From Balanoglossus misakiensis (lineage: Eukaryota > Hemichordata), in the NCBI GenBank assembly GCA_040954595.2, contig CM082596.2:2294001-2358000 (forward strand): 64,000 nucleotides of DNA, written 5' to 3'. Below the pieces are notes generated by a model. It had not been told where the DNA came from. It did no database searches and saw only the letters and a list, made by a program, of their open reading frames with translations. Both the position numbers and the translations under genes were made by a program. This document shows, one piece after another, positions 1 through 11,250 of this stretch (its first letter is position 1; every line of letters begins with the position of its first letter).

Positions 1-3000
1 TTATCATCTACTTTTAGAAATTATAGATGCCGTTTCAAACAAAATTTTGCCCCTACGAGAAATACTGTGGCTTTAAAGGTCGCTGTGGCATCAGCTGGCG
101 CCCGTGATTTATTCAATTACCTTAGCAACCGCGCCGGTGCGGTTTCTAGGTAGGCCTAATGATTTCGCACACAGGTTATTTAGCAGGCGACGGAAAGCGG
201 TAACCCCGCCTGATGTTCTGTGCTTTACAGGCACATTTTATAGGAAGTACGCTTTGGTGACTTTATTGCAATAGGGATTGAACGTGAGCGTGCATTGGTT
301 CTCGATAACTGTGGCTATACATTCAACAAGTGTCACCGATATATTCGATTCATCACGATCTGGTGACCTCTGACCTTCGGCGCTGCAGTAAAACAGTGTT
401 TCTTAGCATTCACGACACACTCGATCAATGTAACAAGACCCCTGGTGACATCCTCGCTTCTCAGTAAGTTAATTAGGTCCTTTTAGCGTCGCTAACACGA
501 TTGGAGAAAATCAACCTGCGCCCCAATTCCACGAAAATGCGACGCCGGGGCGATAAAGTACGAGAATCTCGTTTGTCTCTGTCAGCTGAAGGATGACGTG
601 ACCTTGACGTTCAGTTTCATTAATATCCTCCTCAACGTTGTTGAATGAGAATCGCCATGGTGCATCATTACTTATTAATGATCTAACCTGTCTCAATGCT
701 TTGGAATATTCCATGAAAAAGGCTGTGTCATTGTATTTAAAAAAATACACGTTTTTATATGAAAAGGGAGATTTCGAAAAAAAACATAAAATAAACTGCA
801 GTAGCGATCCTGCGCAGATCTCTGCGGGTGCAAATATATACGCGAAATCCATAGATTATCAGCCCCGTTCCTCGCGTTTGAACTAATATGTAATCCGTTG
901 CGTACTCTCAATATAAGGTATCTATCGATGGAGCGCAGTCAAGAATGAAATTTCAATTACTAGAAACCCGTCGGCAAATTTCACGATATGGGCAATTTGA
1001 ATCGGCAGCCCGCGTTATTTCCGGTCCACGAGGGTGCACGACACCTTGTGAATCTGATAATGAGTGCGAAGATTTCGCCGACCTCCGGTAAAGTGATACA
1101 AAAGCATATATGCCCACGGTTAAACTGTTTTGTGTTCAATATACAACTGTATAAGCTTACTACACGGATTTTCACTGCAGAGCGAAAGTCAGTGTGTAGG
1201 TCAATATAACGAAATTTATGAGATATGCGAAAAAAGAACTGCTCTATATCGCAATTAAAGTAAAAATTCGTACATATTAAACTATCCAGTGCAATCTTTA
1301 TACTAATTGAGTTGCATCATACGCGGTGTAATATTTTTATGAATTGCAATTCAATATCGGGTGTGATATTAACTTTTTTATGAGCAAATTTGTAAAAATA
1401 ATGCATGGTCTACCCATTCACATAAATCATAACGATTGTGATTTTTTTTATCGTTCTGCAGCCTGAAATATGGGTCTATATTGAGGGCGTTGATCAAGCA
1501 ACATTGAGGTGTTGTCGCTGGTTTTTGACTTTGCTTTATAATGAAAGGTTTGGAGCTAAACGACCCTGATATTTAATACCAATTATTTTCTATAAAGTTC
1601 ACCGACAACTCGCTTTGAGTCAGCGACGTTACCACGGAAATAACCGAACGACTCTTTGAAATGCTGACAAGAGATCTCACGTGACCAAGAGCGCTTCTTT
1701 CATCCGGGCGTTCATTTCCCGACAAGACACCTCTATTCATCATAGGCAGCCATATTGAAAGCAGTGTTTCAACCTATACAGGAAACAACATCTCACGCAA
1801 ACGTTTTGAACAATACTATTCATATACGATGCATGCGAAGCATAGTTGCAAATGAATGATGAATCAGTCTGTTTTCATCTGGACTAAATAACACTGTCAC
1901 ATCATGAATGAGTGTTGAATGTGCCGTGTATTCTTACATGTCCCATTGTATGAAGTGTATTCCCCAACAAATACTTCGCCAGACTAACAGGCCATCATGA
2001 CAAATCGGAGAAAAGAATACAGCAAAAAAATACATTAAAATACAGAGACATACAAAAATCCAGGAACTCCATACACAAAACGTAATAGAACACACTGCGG
2101 TAGTGCCAAAAGAAACGATGTGTGGCTGACCTGCTAATCTGAGAGGTGAAACATCAACCGGAAGGCTCTGCGTATAAATCGTGAAGTTCACTCAATAAAA
2201 TTGAACTGAAGTAACATGCCTCTATAACGAAGGCAAATTGTTCGCTACATGTCCACTAATTTGACTTGAACATTCGCTAATGACAGGTATTCACCCTGTT
2301 TTGGAGAACCATCAATATGTGTTAACTTTGACACACCACAAAATGCAACATGTGGTTGTAATGTTGTGTTTTTTATATCAGGGATGACTTCAATGTGGAG
2401 AGATCACATTCAAGTTCACTCCACCTTCCATATTGTTGCCATCGCTGATTTTGAAGTTCATCCACGGCGTTAATTTCCTAAAATTTTCCTATAATACGTC
2501 GAACCGCGTATGTAGGCCCCACTAAGTGTTCTGGCCTCCGCTCTACTTAAAGTCATGTCACGCACAATTTGATCAAATCTTAAAATTGGTGTTTTCACAG
2601 AGAAAGTGTGACGACTGTTCAATGTGCCCTCGAAAGGCAGAGTGTCAAACAACACGTTTACACAAGTTCTCGCAAAATGTATTCTCTTGGAGGTTAGCTA
2701 GCTCCAGTTCCATCATTCTCGTCAAGTGTTGCCAAGTACCCAACTATTGGTCTTATTGACTTTTAGTTCGTCTCTCCATCATGCTTAAACTACACACCCT
2801 CGCTACAAACACAGTGGCATTACTTAATAACTTGATTCTCCACCAATTCGACCAATCATTATGGCTGCACTCTTAAAACGCTGAGGTCTAGATCTTCGTG
2901 TGATTTGCCAGGTGAACTCAAAAGTCAAAGTTCTATCTGACAGTTCCATCAAAGTTCTGCCCAGTGCCCAGGGCGGTCAATTCGTGACCGGGTACACTCT

Positions 3001-6000
3001 CCCGTTTGCCCCGTGGTTTGAATAACTGTCATGCACTGAGAAGATGTGATGACCTTTTCCAGAGGAAGAATACATATGCGTAACTACAGTAGCGGAGAAA
3101 ACAGATGGAACACTTCCTACCTTTCTGGGCATGATAGATTTCAAATGTGTACAATGACAGCATATTCGCTTGTTTACCCATACACATAATTATTTCACTC
3201 GAAGTATCTTTCTGATTACATTGTCAAATCTGCCCTGATTTTTTATATTTCTCACAATCGTCATTGTCGTCATTTTGTATACGTATATTCTTACAATAGG
3301 CCCCTTCAAGGCCCCCAATCATTTCACTTATAGCCAGGTTGTAGCGCTGGGCGTTTGTCTGTTGTTTTGCATCCTCCAATGGAGCCTCCGGGGCCAGTCC
3401 TGCACTTTGTGCATTTTCTCTTCTGAAGGGTTTTTCCTGGCAGTCGCCATACTTTACACACTCTCCGCGGAGTCTATTATTAGTTTTCAAGGTCAAGAAC
3501 AGCTTTTGATATCAAGCAGTTTAGTAGGCTCTTATGTTCTGCCAATCAATTCAGATCACCCTCCCTAAAGATGATGAACACTATATTTGGTCACTGGTGT
3601 ATTTACGCGTTGGTTTCTGAAGGGATCTAGCTTCGGGAAAACAAACAAGGTTTGACAGGAAAAGTGAAACAGTAGCCAGTTGACCCTCTACACATGCTAA
3701 TTTAAACACCCCAGCACTTATCACACAATATGCACCTCTCACGTAAATATCAGACAGACCTGAGAAGTGTTAATTGATTCGGGGCCGTTGTTACTTCATC
3801 AAAGTACCTCTTCTGCGTATTCTGCTAATATATGTGACAGACATCGGTCTAACAAAGCAGTAACGGTCCCCGGGTGCTCGCCAACAGTGGAAAAGAAAAA
3901 CAACGAATAATTGTAAAATTCGCACCAACGCCTCTTTTGGCAATGGTAACACGCGTTTCGAGTCTTACCGGAGATAAACAGAAATTATAAGATCTCTATT
4001 TTAGATGTAATATATTATACATTAAACTAGGTATGCGTTTAATCTAAATTTATTGAGCTCAAATTTCAACCAGCAATTACGTACTAAACTAATCAACAAC
4101 TATGTCCTATGAGCATGTTCGATTCCTTCCATTATAATTTACGTCCTATGCAAATTACTAAGGTTGGTCGATGATTTGTACACTACATGAATTTGTTTCT
4201 CAGATCAATTAAGAGGCGGTGATTGGAGTGAGGCAGGAGAAACCAACGCAATAAGAAAAGGCGCCTACGCAGTTTTAATCATCGCCCATGATCAAGATTA
4301 CACTTTACATTCGCCCGCCTGTGCCATTTCCATTCGTGGCTCGTACACATCTATTCATTTTGAGGGAAATCCTCTGAAGGAGAGATTGGTTCTGATTAAA
4401 GCGCACAGGAATGACAGCTGAGATGTTTGATGTGTTTTGAATGCCACCAGGTCGGTATATGTCCTGCGCTACAGATTACTCGTTCAATTGATCTCTCCCT
4501 GTTAGTTTTATATATTCTTGCTATAAATCCACTAGTTCTGCCATTTAAAAACCAGCACCCAGCGTTGTATTCAGTGGCGACGGCAACGCTTACAGTTTGC
4601 GGTGAGAGATTTTCTGGTAATTTTCACAGGCGGACGTAGACAGGGGCTCTGTGTTTAATGGTATACCTTTTACGGGATTGATAACATATCATTAGGTACT
4701 CATCCGATAAAGTATACTCATACATGATGGCTATACTTGTGAACAAACTAAACTAGTCATGCACAGTTTTAACCTATGTCGACACTTCTGCGAATTGGTG
4801 GCTTTAGCAAAGCCGTCTATAGTCAAGTTTTTGCTCACTGATAATTGCTTTGTACTTACTGTCTGTCAACCCGAAAGATAGACGTGACACTGGTCAGCTG
4901 TCTAAGTCGACCATTTGACCCCTGTCATCGAAATCATCCATCCTCTCGCATTTTCTGGCGCCACGAGATCTCAACAGGTACGAGGTTCTGCAGAGATGAC
5001 AATAAAACGTAATGATGACGTGGTCATGTGGTTGAAGGTCTTGGATTGATATTTCGACAACTGTAAATATTGCTGTTTGATTGAGTCTGCAATTTCACTC
5101 ATCGGGATTACGTTATTACATATGCAAGACGTGTACAACTCACGGGCATGTCAATATTAGACAGATGTGGACAGAATCATTCAACCAAATTGCCTCTTGT
5201 AAGCTAATTCGATCATAGCGACATAGGATCATTAGATGTTTACGTAACTACCCTTAATAAATGTGTATTTGATAAAAGATTGATGAATCTTAGGCGGTTT
5301 TCATCAATGATCAGATGTCTCTACAGATCATATACATAGAAGCATGCTTCGATACTGAATATTTTAAAAATGTCACCTTACGAAGTATGATATTCCTCAT
5401 TATAAAATTGCTACAAGAATAATATGTGTACAGTTTTGGCTGTGTGGAAAGAAAGCTTTGCAATACTGTGATTCTGCACGTATCAGCGGGCTAACTACAA
5501 TAAATTGGTATAATAGGCACAGTGATTGCTTGTTTATAGAGTTTAGCAGAAGGGCGCGTTCTTGTGTCACGGATATTGCAATCTATTGTGAATAAGATCC
5601 CATTAAAATGTTTTGCTTGAATATGGAGCAATTGTGGTGTTTTTCTTGTATTTTACACGCAAGATAGTCCGATCAAATTGTATTTCAGTGCCCTAATTTC
5701 ATCCAGATTGTACCTGGATGGGTTTAATTTGTTACACGCGTGTATCGTTTCACTGCATGGAACCGGTTTCATTGTGGGGTCGAAATTTGCGTAAATTTGC
5801 ATCAGCAGCTGAGTATGGGTAATATTAATGTTCTTGTGGTGCTCATCTGAAACACAAAGAGACAGCGTCTGTATCTGGAATGACCGCTAACATGGCAACA
5901 GCAGTGTTCTGATAAACCGACAGTCTTCCAGTTCAACAGAACTGCATGAATAGCGGAGTCCAAACAATAAAATGTGAAGAGATACACGCACCGATTGCAT

Positions 6001-6374
6001 GCATGCCATGTAAAAGTTTCAACGCGTGAACAGATGCGCTCTTCATTCCGCGTGGCTGATGCAATCATTTTGTACAAGGTAACTCAAACGGGGCGGTTAA
6101 TACTACTTTTGTGTAAATAGAAAATAAAATAAAATGGCTCGATTCTGTTGTTTGATGGTGGTGATGTAGCAATAGACTAATTTACGACTACTGAGATAAG
6201 TTATAGTCGAATTGGAACGGGCCAATGAATGATATATTTCAGTCGCCATGGCAACCGCGATGCAACTACTTAAATTGGCGCATTTTGTTCGTTTATCTCC
6301 GGAGGCTTAATTGTGCCATCCTTTGCAAGCTTATAAGACTGCCTGTAACAACTGCAACAAATAGCAGTATTAAG
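1..6374. other. Intergenic or intronic stretch, no gene recognised
   Basis: I read both strands and found no open frame with recognisable domains or credible splice borders. The short frames here have no composition bias or motifs of coding sequence. The DNA is AT-rich, with one copy of a dispersed repeat at about 6513-6555 (separate entry). If the R-SNARE-like gene at 7.1-7.6 kb is the tail of a long tomosyn-type gene, part of this stretch could be its introns, but I could not find upstream exons. Confidence 0.5.
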
Positions 6375-7601
6375 ATGAAAATGGGTAAATAATTTAATGG
6401 CGTTTTTCCTGTTTGGTCATGAATTTGTCTTCAGCTACTTTAGATTGTTTTATCTTAAAATCGAGGATAAGCTATGGGGTAACAGAGAAAGATTTCTATG
6501 AGACTCAGTAAACAAAATTGTCTCAAATTTGAAATACAAAATGGCCGCCAATCCCTGTGTTAACTGTATGGGACCAATTTGTACAAATGGTGACTTCTAC
6601 TCTGTTGTGTGGTTGTTTCCCCTGTGGGGATAGTTTCTGCGATAGTTACCGTATAGAGACAAGGTCACAGCAGTCCATTGTACACACAGCAAGCCGAAAC
6701 ATTCAGTTCTTGTATAATATCAGTACTCACTGCAGTATGGGTTAATTCTCTGGCCAGTTTTGCTCCTGTGCATAGCGCAGCCAGCGGCAGAATTGGACAG
6801 GTGAAGCAGACTGCAGGTTTAACATATTAAATAACACTGTATTGTAAGGTGAATAAACTTTCATGGATTGACCATGCGCATCGGGCAAGGTACCTCTGCA
6901 GTATCTTTTATTAGTCCCCACGGACGAAGTCCTGGAGGGACTAATTGATAAGGCTCCGCCCGTTCTGTCTGTCTGGAAGCATTACTCAGACATGCCTGGA
7001 ATGATTTCATTCCAACATAGTATCAGGCCAATTTAGGTATGACGTTCGTGTATGGATGTCCATATTAATGTCTTGTCTCTTCTTCAGATTCAAGCCCATC
7101 ACATTCACCGACGTACATGAGCTCATCAGCCCCAGCCTCTCCGACATACGCGTACCGATCTCCCCACTACGGGTCACACGTCACTGACCCTCACGGAAGT
7201 AGGTCTCGGCTGTACTCCGCCGGAAATAAAGATCCAAAGGAACACAATCCAAGAGAGCTCTACAGTCTCCATGGGAAAAGTTCAAGTTCTGGAAGTTTGT
7301 TAAAAGACTTGGAAAAGTTGCGAAGGGTATGTCCGACGTCTCTTTGCTTGTATGTCTTTTTTGTACAAATTTTGTTGTAAAAAACTTCAGACTCAAAAAC
7401 ATGCGTGTCTTCGATCATCGGAGCTCTAGCTGTTCATTGTTTTCCTTTTGCACCCAGGCACAACGAGAAAGGGGAGAGAAACTTGGAAAAGTTGAAGACC
7501 AAACATTGGAAATGCGGAATACAGCATCGGTGTTCGCCAGAACCACGAAAGCTCTGGAAAGAAAACAGCGGGAAAAGGCGAAGTCTTGGTGGCCATTCTG
7601 A
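6375..7601 (+). CDS. R-SNARE-like (tomosyn/brevin tail) protein, C-terminal exons or a short gene
   Basis: Two exons are well supported: 7088-7326 (acceptor ttcag, donor GGgtatgt) and 7458-7601 (acceptor cccag, stop TGA). The first encodes a Ser/Pro/Tyr-rich, probably disordered stretch ending in a helical segment (LLKDLEKLRR). The second encodes about 47 residues starting AQRERGEKLGKVEDQT and ending KSWWPF. This matches the pattern of an R-SNARE coiled coil: the Arg of ERGEKL aligns with the zero-layer Arg in VAMP ERDQKL and tomosyn ERGQKL. There is no membrane anchor after it, as in tomosyn, which also ends in an aromatic-F tail. A possible first exon at 6375-6384 (M-K-M plus one base, donor gtaaat) joins in the right phase, would give a complete 130-aa protein, and lies 37 bp after a TATA-like ttataaga. 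A longer gene with exons left of the window is the alternative. Poly(A) signal AATAAA at 8356. Confidence 0.6.
6513..6555 (-). repeat. Dispersed repeat, GGCGGCCATTTTGAATTTC family, copy 1
   Basis: Read on the minus strand, this matches copies at 19649-19690 and 35992-36033 (plus strand) over about 40 bp. All share the core ATTGGYGGCCATTTTGWATTYCAAATYTGAG. A shorter GGCGGCCATTTTGAA match is at about 8060. It is probably the end of an old interspersed element; I did not recognise its class. Confidence 0.6.
6913..6944. repeat. Short perfect inverted repeat (TAGTCCC...GGGACTA)
   Basis: The outer arms TAGTCCC and GGGACTA enclose inner arms GGAC and GTCC around a 3-nt GAA loop, giving a nested hairpin of about 32 nt just 5' of the R-SNARE-like exons. 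The sequence looks like part of a dispersed repeat that runs on to about 7000, not a gene-specific element. Possible roles are a hairpin-ended transposon remnant or an RNA hairpin; nothing here decides between them. Confidence 0.5.
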
Positions 7602-9937
7602 TGAATATTAAACGTTCCAATCTTTCTCTCAAATCACGAACCTTCTGAAATCTTCCATACCGTGTAAAATACTATTTTCTGTATTGTTCGATCAAAATGG
7701 AATGCACATACTGGACTGATGGACTGCCTGCTTGTGAGAATAGGCTGAAAACAGCAATTCGTGCTTCTCGGTACACGCCCGTGCATTATCGGCTTAAATC
7801 TGCTTCTTTATACACCAAAAGCGGCATTAAATGTTTCTTAAGTGCAAACTTGCGTCGTTCTTCCTGAATTCCACCATTTTATATCGAAAGGTAAGATACA
7901 GGTTGCCTATTATGTAAAAACAGAGCTTCGTCAGAAAGACCGGAAGTCATCTTTGTACTTAAATGTAGCCGACCAATCATAGACGGGCTTTCAAACAGTA
8001 TCAGGCATGGAGGTACTAGATGGTACATGGTATCAGGTAACTGCATCGAAAACGTGTCGGCGGCCATTTTGAAGGTCGAGGGGAGTCAGCGTCTCCCCGC
8101 ATTTCTTTTGGGGTTAATGTTGTTTGATTAACCGGTCGCATGTGTTGGTATTTACAGTTCTGTGACGTGGTCTTCCGTCGAATACTGTTATGTAGCCATT
8201 TTCTGAATCGCTAAGAGGTTGTTATGTAACAGTACAAGGGCAAATTGTTTCGTACCTGTAATACATGTACTTTGATTACGTCAACACTGTAATCTTGGCA
8301 TTATTTTTATCTTGGCTTAAGCTACTTAAGTTTGACCCAATCAAGTCCGATTCAAAATAAATTACAGATTTGCTTAATTGTTATTTACTTATTTATTTAA
8401 ATTTACAAGCTTGCTTATTTATTTATTCATTTACCTTTGTTAGTTTATTATTTGTTTATTGTGAACATAATGGGTTAAGTGAAGTTTTCGGACCTGGGAA
8501 ACAAGTAAAACGCACACATAGTATATTTTAATATACTTCTTAATGTAGCATACGAGTTGTGTGTAGTCACCGATGGAAAACGAATGCTTGAAGATTCTTG
8601 ACCTAAGTAAAAGATGATGCTCACTATCACTGCCAAAACACACACCACTGGACCACTGTACTTATTTGAATTCGATTTGGCCTTTGTTACATTTTTTATC
8701 AATTCATCAATATCATTTACCCATATGTCGCCTTCATTCCTCCAACCACACTGTTAAATGGAGGAGGACTTGGTGTAAGTTCTGACAATAGTATGAATTG
8801 ATGTATTAAACGTGGTGATTTCGTTGAAGAGCATTGAGTTGTCGTGAATGTCGTTTGGGTATCATTTCCGTTACTCTGAGCCGTACTTGAAACAATTACA
8901 AACACTTACCAATGATAGATTTGTCGATATTTTCTATTTATTTTTAAAGCAACGTGAACAATGGTTATGTAAGCTCAGATATGGCGCCTGTATCTAATAA
9001 ATATCTTATGGTTCCATGGTAGTATCTCAGTATTGATAAATATATTTAAATTGAGTAATTTGATATTTTAGACTTTTTTGAAGTTGAGCCTTAAGTGCTA
9101 TATTCACCAATTTTTACCTTTCAACCAGATGTCTTAATGATGTTGTATTCAACAGACTTGTTTTTGTTTTGTATGTTTACCTCTTGTGCTGATGCTGACT
9201 GGTTATATCTTGAGTGTAGTGAACACAAGAAATTGTCTCCAAAACGTGATGTATAAAAGAAAGAGTATATTGAATATATTTGGAACTTTAAATCTCTAAG
9301 GGCTTATAAAATAAACAAGGGTTACATGGAACAGTATGGTCTCATTGTGGTTTTTTCTTACATTAGCCGTTTTGATATATGCGATAGACAAAACACACCA
9401 TGAGGAAATCCTGTTGTACTGAAAGTAGTTGATGGGTTACGTACGAGGCCGTGTTTTACTTTCTCACTCAGAAATTAAAGACAAGATCAAGATAACATGT
9501 TATCTTTATTTGCATGAATGGGATTTGGGTTTATGGTAAGTGAAGGTCACGTTTACTTATTCACCTTAAACAATTTACAATGGTTGCAGGGACAGTTGTA
9601 GCCTGAAAGAGCGCCCACACACGACCGAATCTTTCAGTCTATGACAGTCGGTGGACAAAGCTTAGAGAAAGAAAAGCGTTTGTGCAACAATAATCATAGA
9701 ATATAAGAAGTTTCCATTTTGAAATCAGTGTCGCCTTAAATTGACTAAGACGCTTCTATCTACATTGTTGCCGGCATCGTGTACAAGGTGGGTATTGTAA
9801 AATCCCCCCCCCCCAATCTGTAACGCTGTAAAGTCAGTGAAATCTAAAACGAATTCTTCAGTTTTATCTGTCCAATGTCAAAACGTCGACAACAGTACAT
9901 GCCAGTGCATGACCGACCACAATCCGTGCAGATGCCT
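7602..9937. other. Intergenic, AT-rich, no gene seen
   Basis: This contains the 3' UTR of the R-SNARE-like gene at its left end (AATAAA at 8356) and low-complexity TTTA-rich DNA around 8384-8460. On the right there is a minus-strand AATAAA (plus TTTATT at 9505) that could serve the neuropeptide gene. A poly-C tract lies near 9805. I see no coding exon or RNA gene. Confidence 0.5.
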
Positions 9938-10195
9938 CTATTCGTCCTCTGCGACGTCGACGCTTCGCTTGCCGAAAGTTAATCCAAACCCGTAATCGTC
10001 TGATCGTTTGTCGCCGGCCCCGTGGACGTTTCCATGGCGATTGCTTGTCCTCTTGCCGAACAGCGGCCAATCGTATTCGTCGTACCTCTTATCCACACCA
10101 TCTTCGCGACGGTCATCATGTTCACCATCGTCCATTCTGCACAGGCATGCATGGACCAACAACATCACAACCAAGAACGCTATCTGGAACTTCAT
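9938..10195 (-). CDS. Neuropeptide precursor with two amidated peptides (CCK/sulfakinin-like)
   Basis: This is an 85-aa open frame on a single exon. Residues 1-19 (MKFQIAFLVVMLLVHACLC) form a clear signal peptide. Two peptides follow, each between dibasic KR sites and each ending in Gly as amide donor: residues 38-46 YDEYDWPLF then GKR, and 65-74 SDDYGFGLTF then GKR. Both have Tyr next to Asp/Glu, the usual context for tyrosine sulfation, and end in hydrophobic-x-Phe-amide. SDDYG is the start of insect sulfakinins (SDDYGHMRF-amide), and echinoderm CCK-type peptides end in a GFGLFF-like sequence, so a CCK/sulfakinin-type precursor is the best call. The GLTF-amide end also recalls starfish SALMFamide-2, which is the main alternative. 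The start at 10195 is chosen because the signal peptide begins there; the same frame is open upstream to 10324. A CRE and CCAAT box lie about 0.8 kb upstream. Confidence 0.8.
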   Translation of the reverse strand: MKFQIAFLVVMLLVHACLCRMDDGEHDDRREDGVDKRYDEYDWPLFGKRTSNRHGNVHGAGDKRSDDYGFGLTFGKRSVDVAEDE

Positions 10196-10899
10196 TGCTG
10201 TCGATACGAGTGTCGAACTAAACAAAACCAAAATAGAATTCGATTTACTTCCATTTTGGTTGGTTTTAGGGCTTGAATATAAGTTGTACGTTAAAAATTG
10301 GCACTGAATCTTATTTCGAAGCAATTATGGTCACTTTGACGGGAGATAAAGTCTTAAAATTGTCATGCATTATTAAGCGATTTCAATTACTCAGCTTTAC
10401 ATGTATTGTATTTTTTTCTCGGGTGATGTTCATGATGTAATCACGACGATAATTTAAACATTTTGGTTGAAATAAAAAAAAGGATTTCAAAGTGGTCCCA
10501 TTATTTGATTTTACAAAAGGAGAAAATGGATTTATGAACACGTTAATTGAATGATAATCATTCTAGTCATACAAGTGACAGACTTAATCGCAAAAATAAA
10601 TTCCATTTGGCATTTTCCTAAGTGCACGTGACTCTAACATTTCTGCTAAAACAGCTGTTTGCCTTTATCAAATCAAATCATGAGTTTACCTACCTCCAAA
10701 CTATAGCTATACTGTGATACCGGATTTTTTGCTTCAGCAGAGAGTAACTAATTAGCTACAGGTCCTGGCGTGGCAACTGATCAAATTAAGTGACAACGAG
10801 GACTGGAGATTCTCCCTCTTTTATGTTCCAATTTGTGTCAGTTTGATTGACATGTAATGAACCTAATACCCCTGTCACAATTGTGGTATCCCCCCCCCC

Positions 10900-11250
10900 C
10901 CTTCATGTAATGCACTGACGACATGAGACGCGGAGAGCAGACCAACCGCACGTAGCTTCTGATTGGTCACAAGTAACAGTGGGCGCTCTGACGTCATAGC
11001 GAATCCAGCTACTTTTCGACGCGTGGGGTCCGACCGGAGGCGTTAATGATTTTATGCGCTTCGGGAAGTACCGGAGTCCGCCTTTCAGATAAACGTTAAT
11101 TTGGTTACACGAGTTTCGCTAATTGTTTAACTCGGTAGGTCTCTGCGGTTTGTGGTGGTCATGCCGCTGCTTCATCCGTCGAGAAAATTGCTAGGAGATA
11201 ACAAGGTGGTTTCAGCAATGCCATGTTGACGGGATTCGACCCTGGCACTT
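10900..11250. promoter_or_regulatory. CpG-rich promoter-like island with CCAAT box and CRE
   Basis: This patch is richer in G+C and CpG than its surroundings. It contains an inverted CCAAT box (ATTGGT, 10962-10967) and a perfect palindromic cAMP-response element TGACGTCA (10989-10996). A donor-like CTCGgtaggt near 11130 could end an untranslated first exon. It lies between the neuropeptide gene (minus, ATG 10195) and NPHP3 (plus, ATG 14001), so it could drive either gene or both. That assignment is inference from motifs and position. Confidence 0.4.

Noticed and set aside
2470-2760. Possible degraded coding segment on the minus strand
   Set aside because: Pieces look codon-like in different frames, but no family match and stops interrupt each; cannot be supported as a pseudogene.
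3224-3568. Overlapping open frames on both strands near 3.2-3.6 kb
   Set aside because: Neither frame has recognisable domains; I considered a degraded gag-like zinc knuckle or a Cys-rich secreted peptide but the Cys spacing fits neither and there is no signal peptide.
9974-10003. Calling the precursor a SALMFamide gene outright
   Set aside because: The GLTF-amide end fits, but the SDDYG start and the Asp-flanked Tyr in both peptides fit CCK/sulfakinin better; left as an alternative.
9864-10070. Arg-rich 68-aa frame overlapping the neuropeptide gene
   Set aside because: It is an out-of-frame shadow of the KR/DD-rich precursor codons and has no other support.
11225-11250. GATTCGACCCTGG word resembling a tRNA T-loop
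   Set aside because: No matching acceptor stem, D-arm or anticodon arm could be drawn around it.
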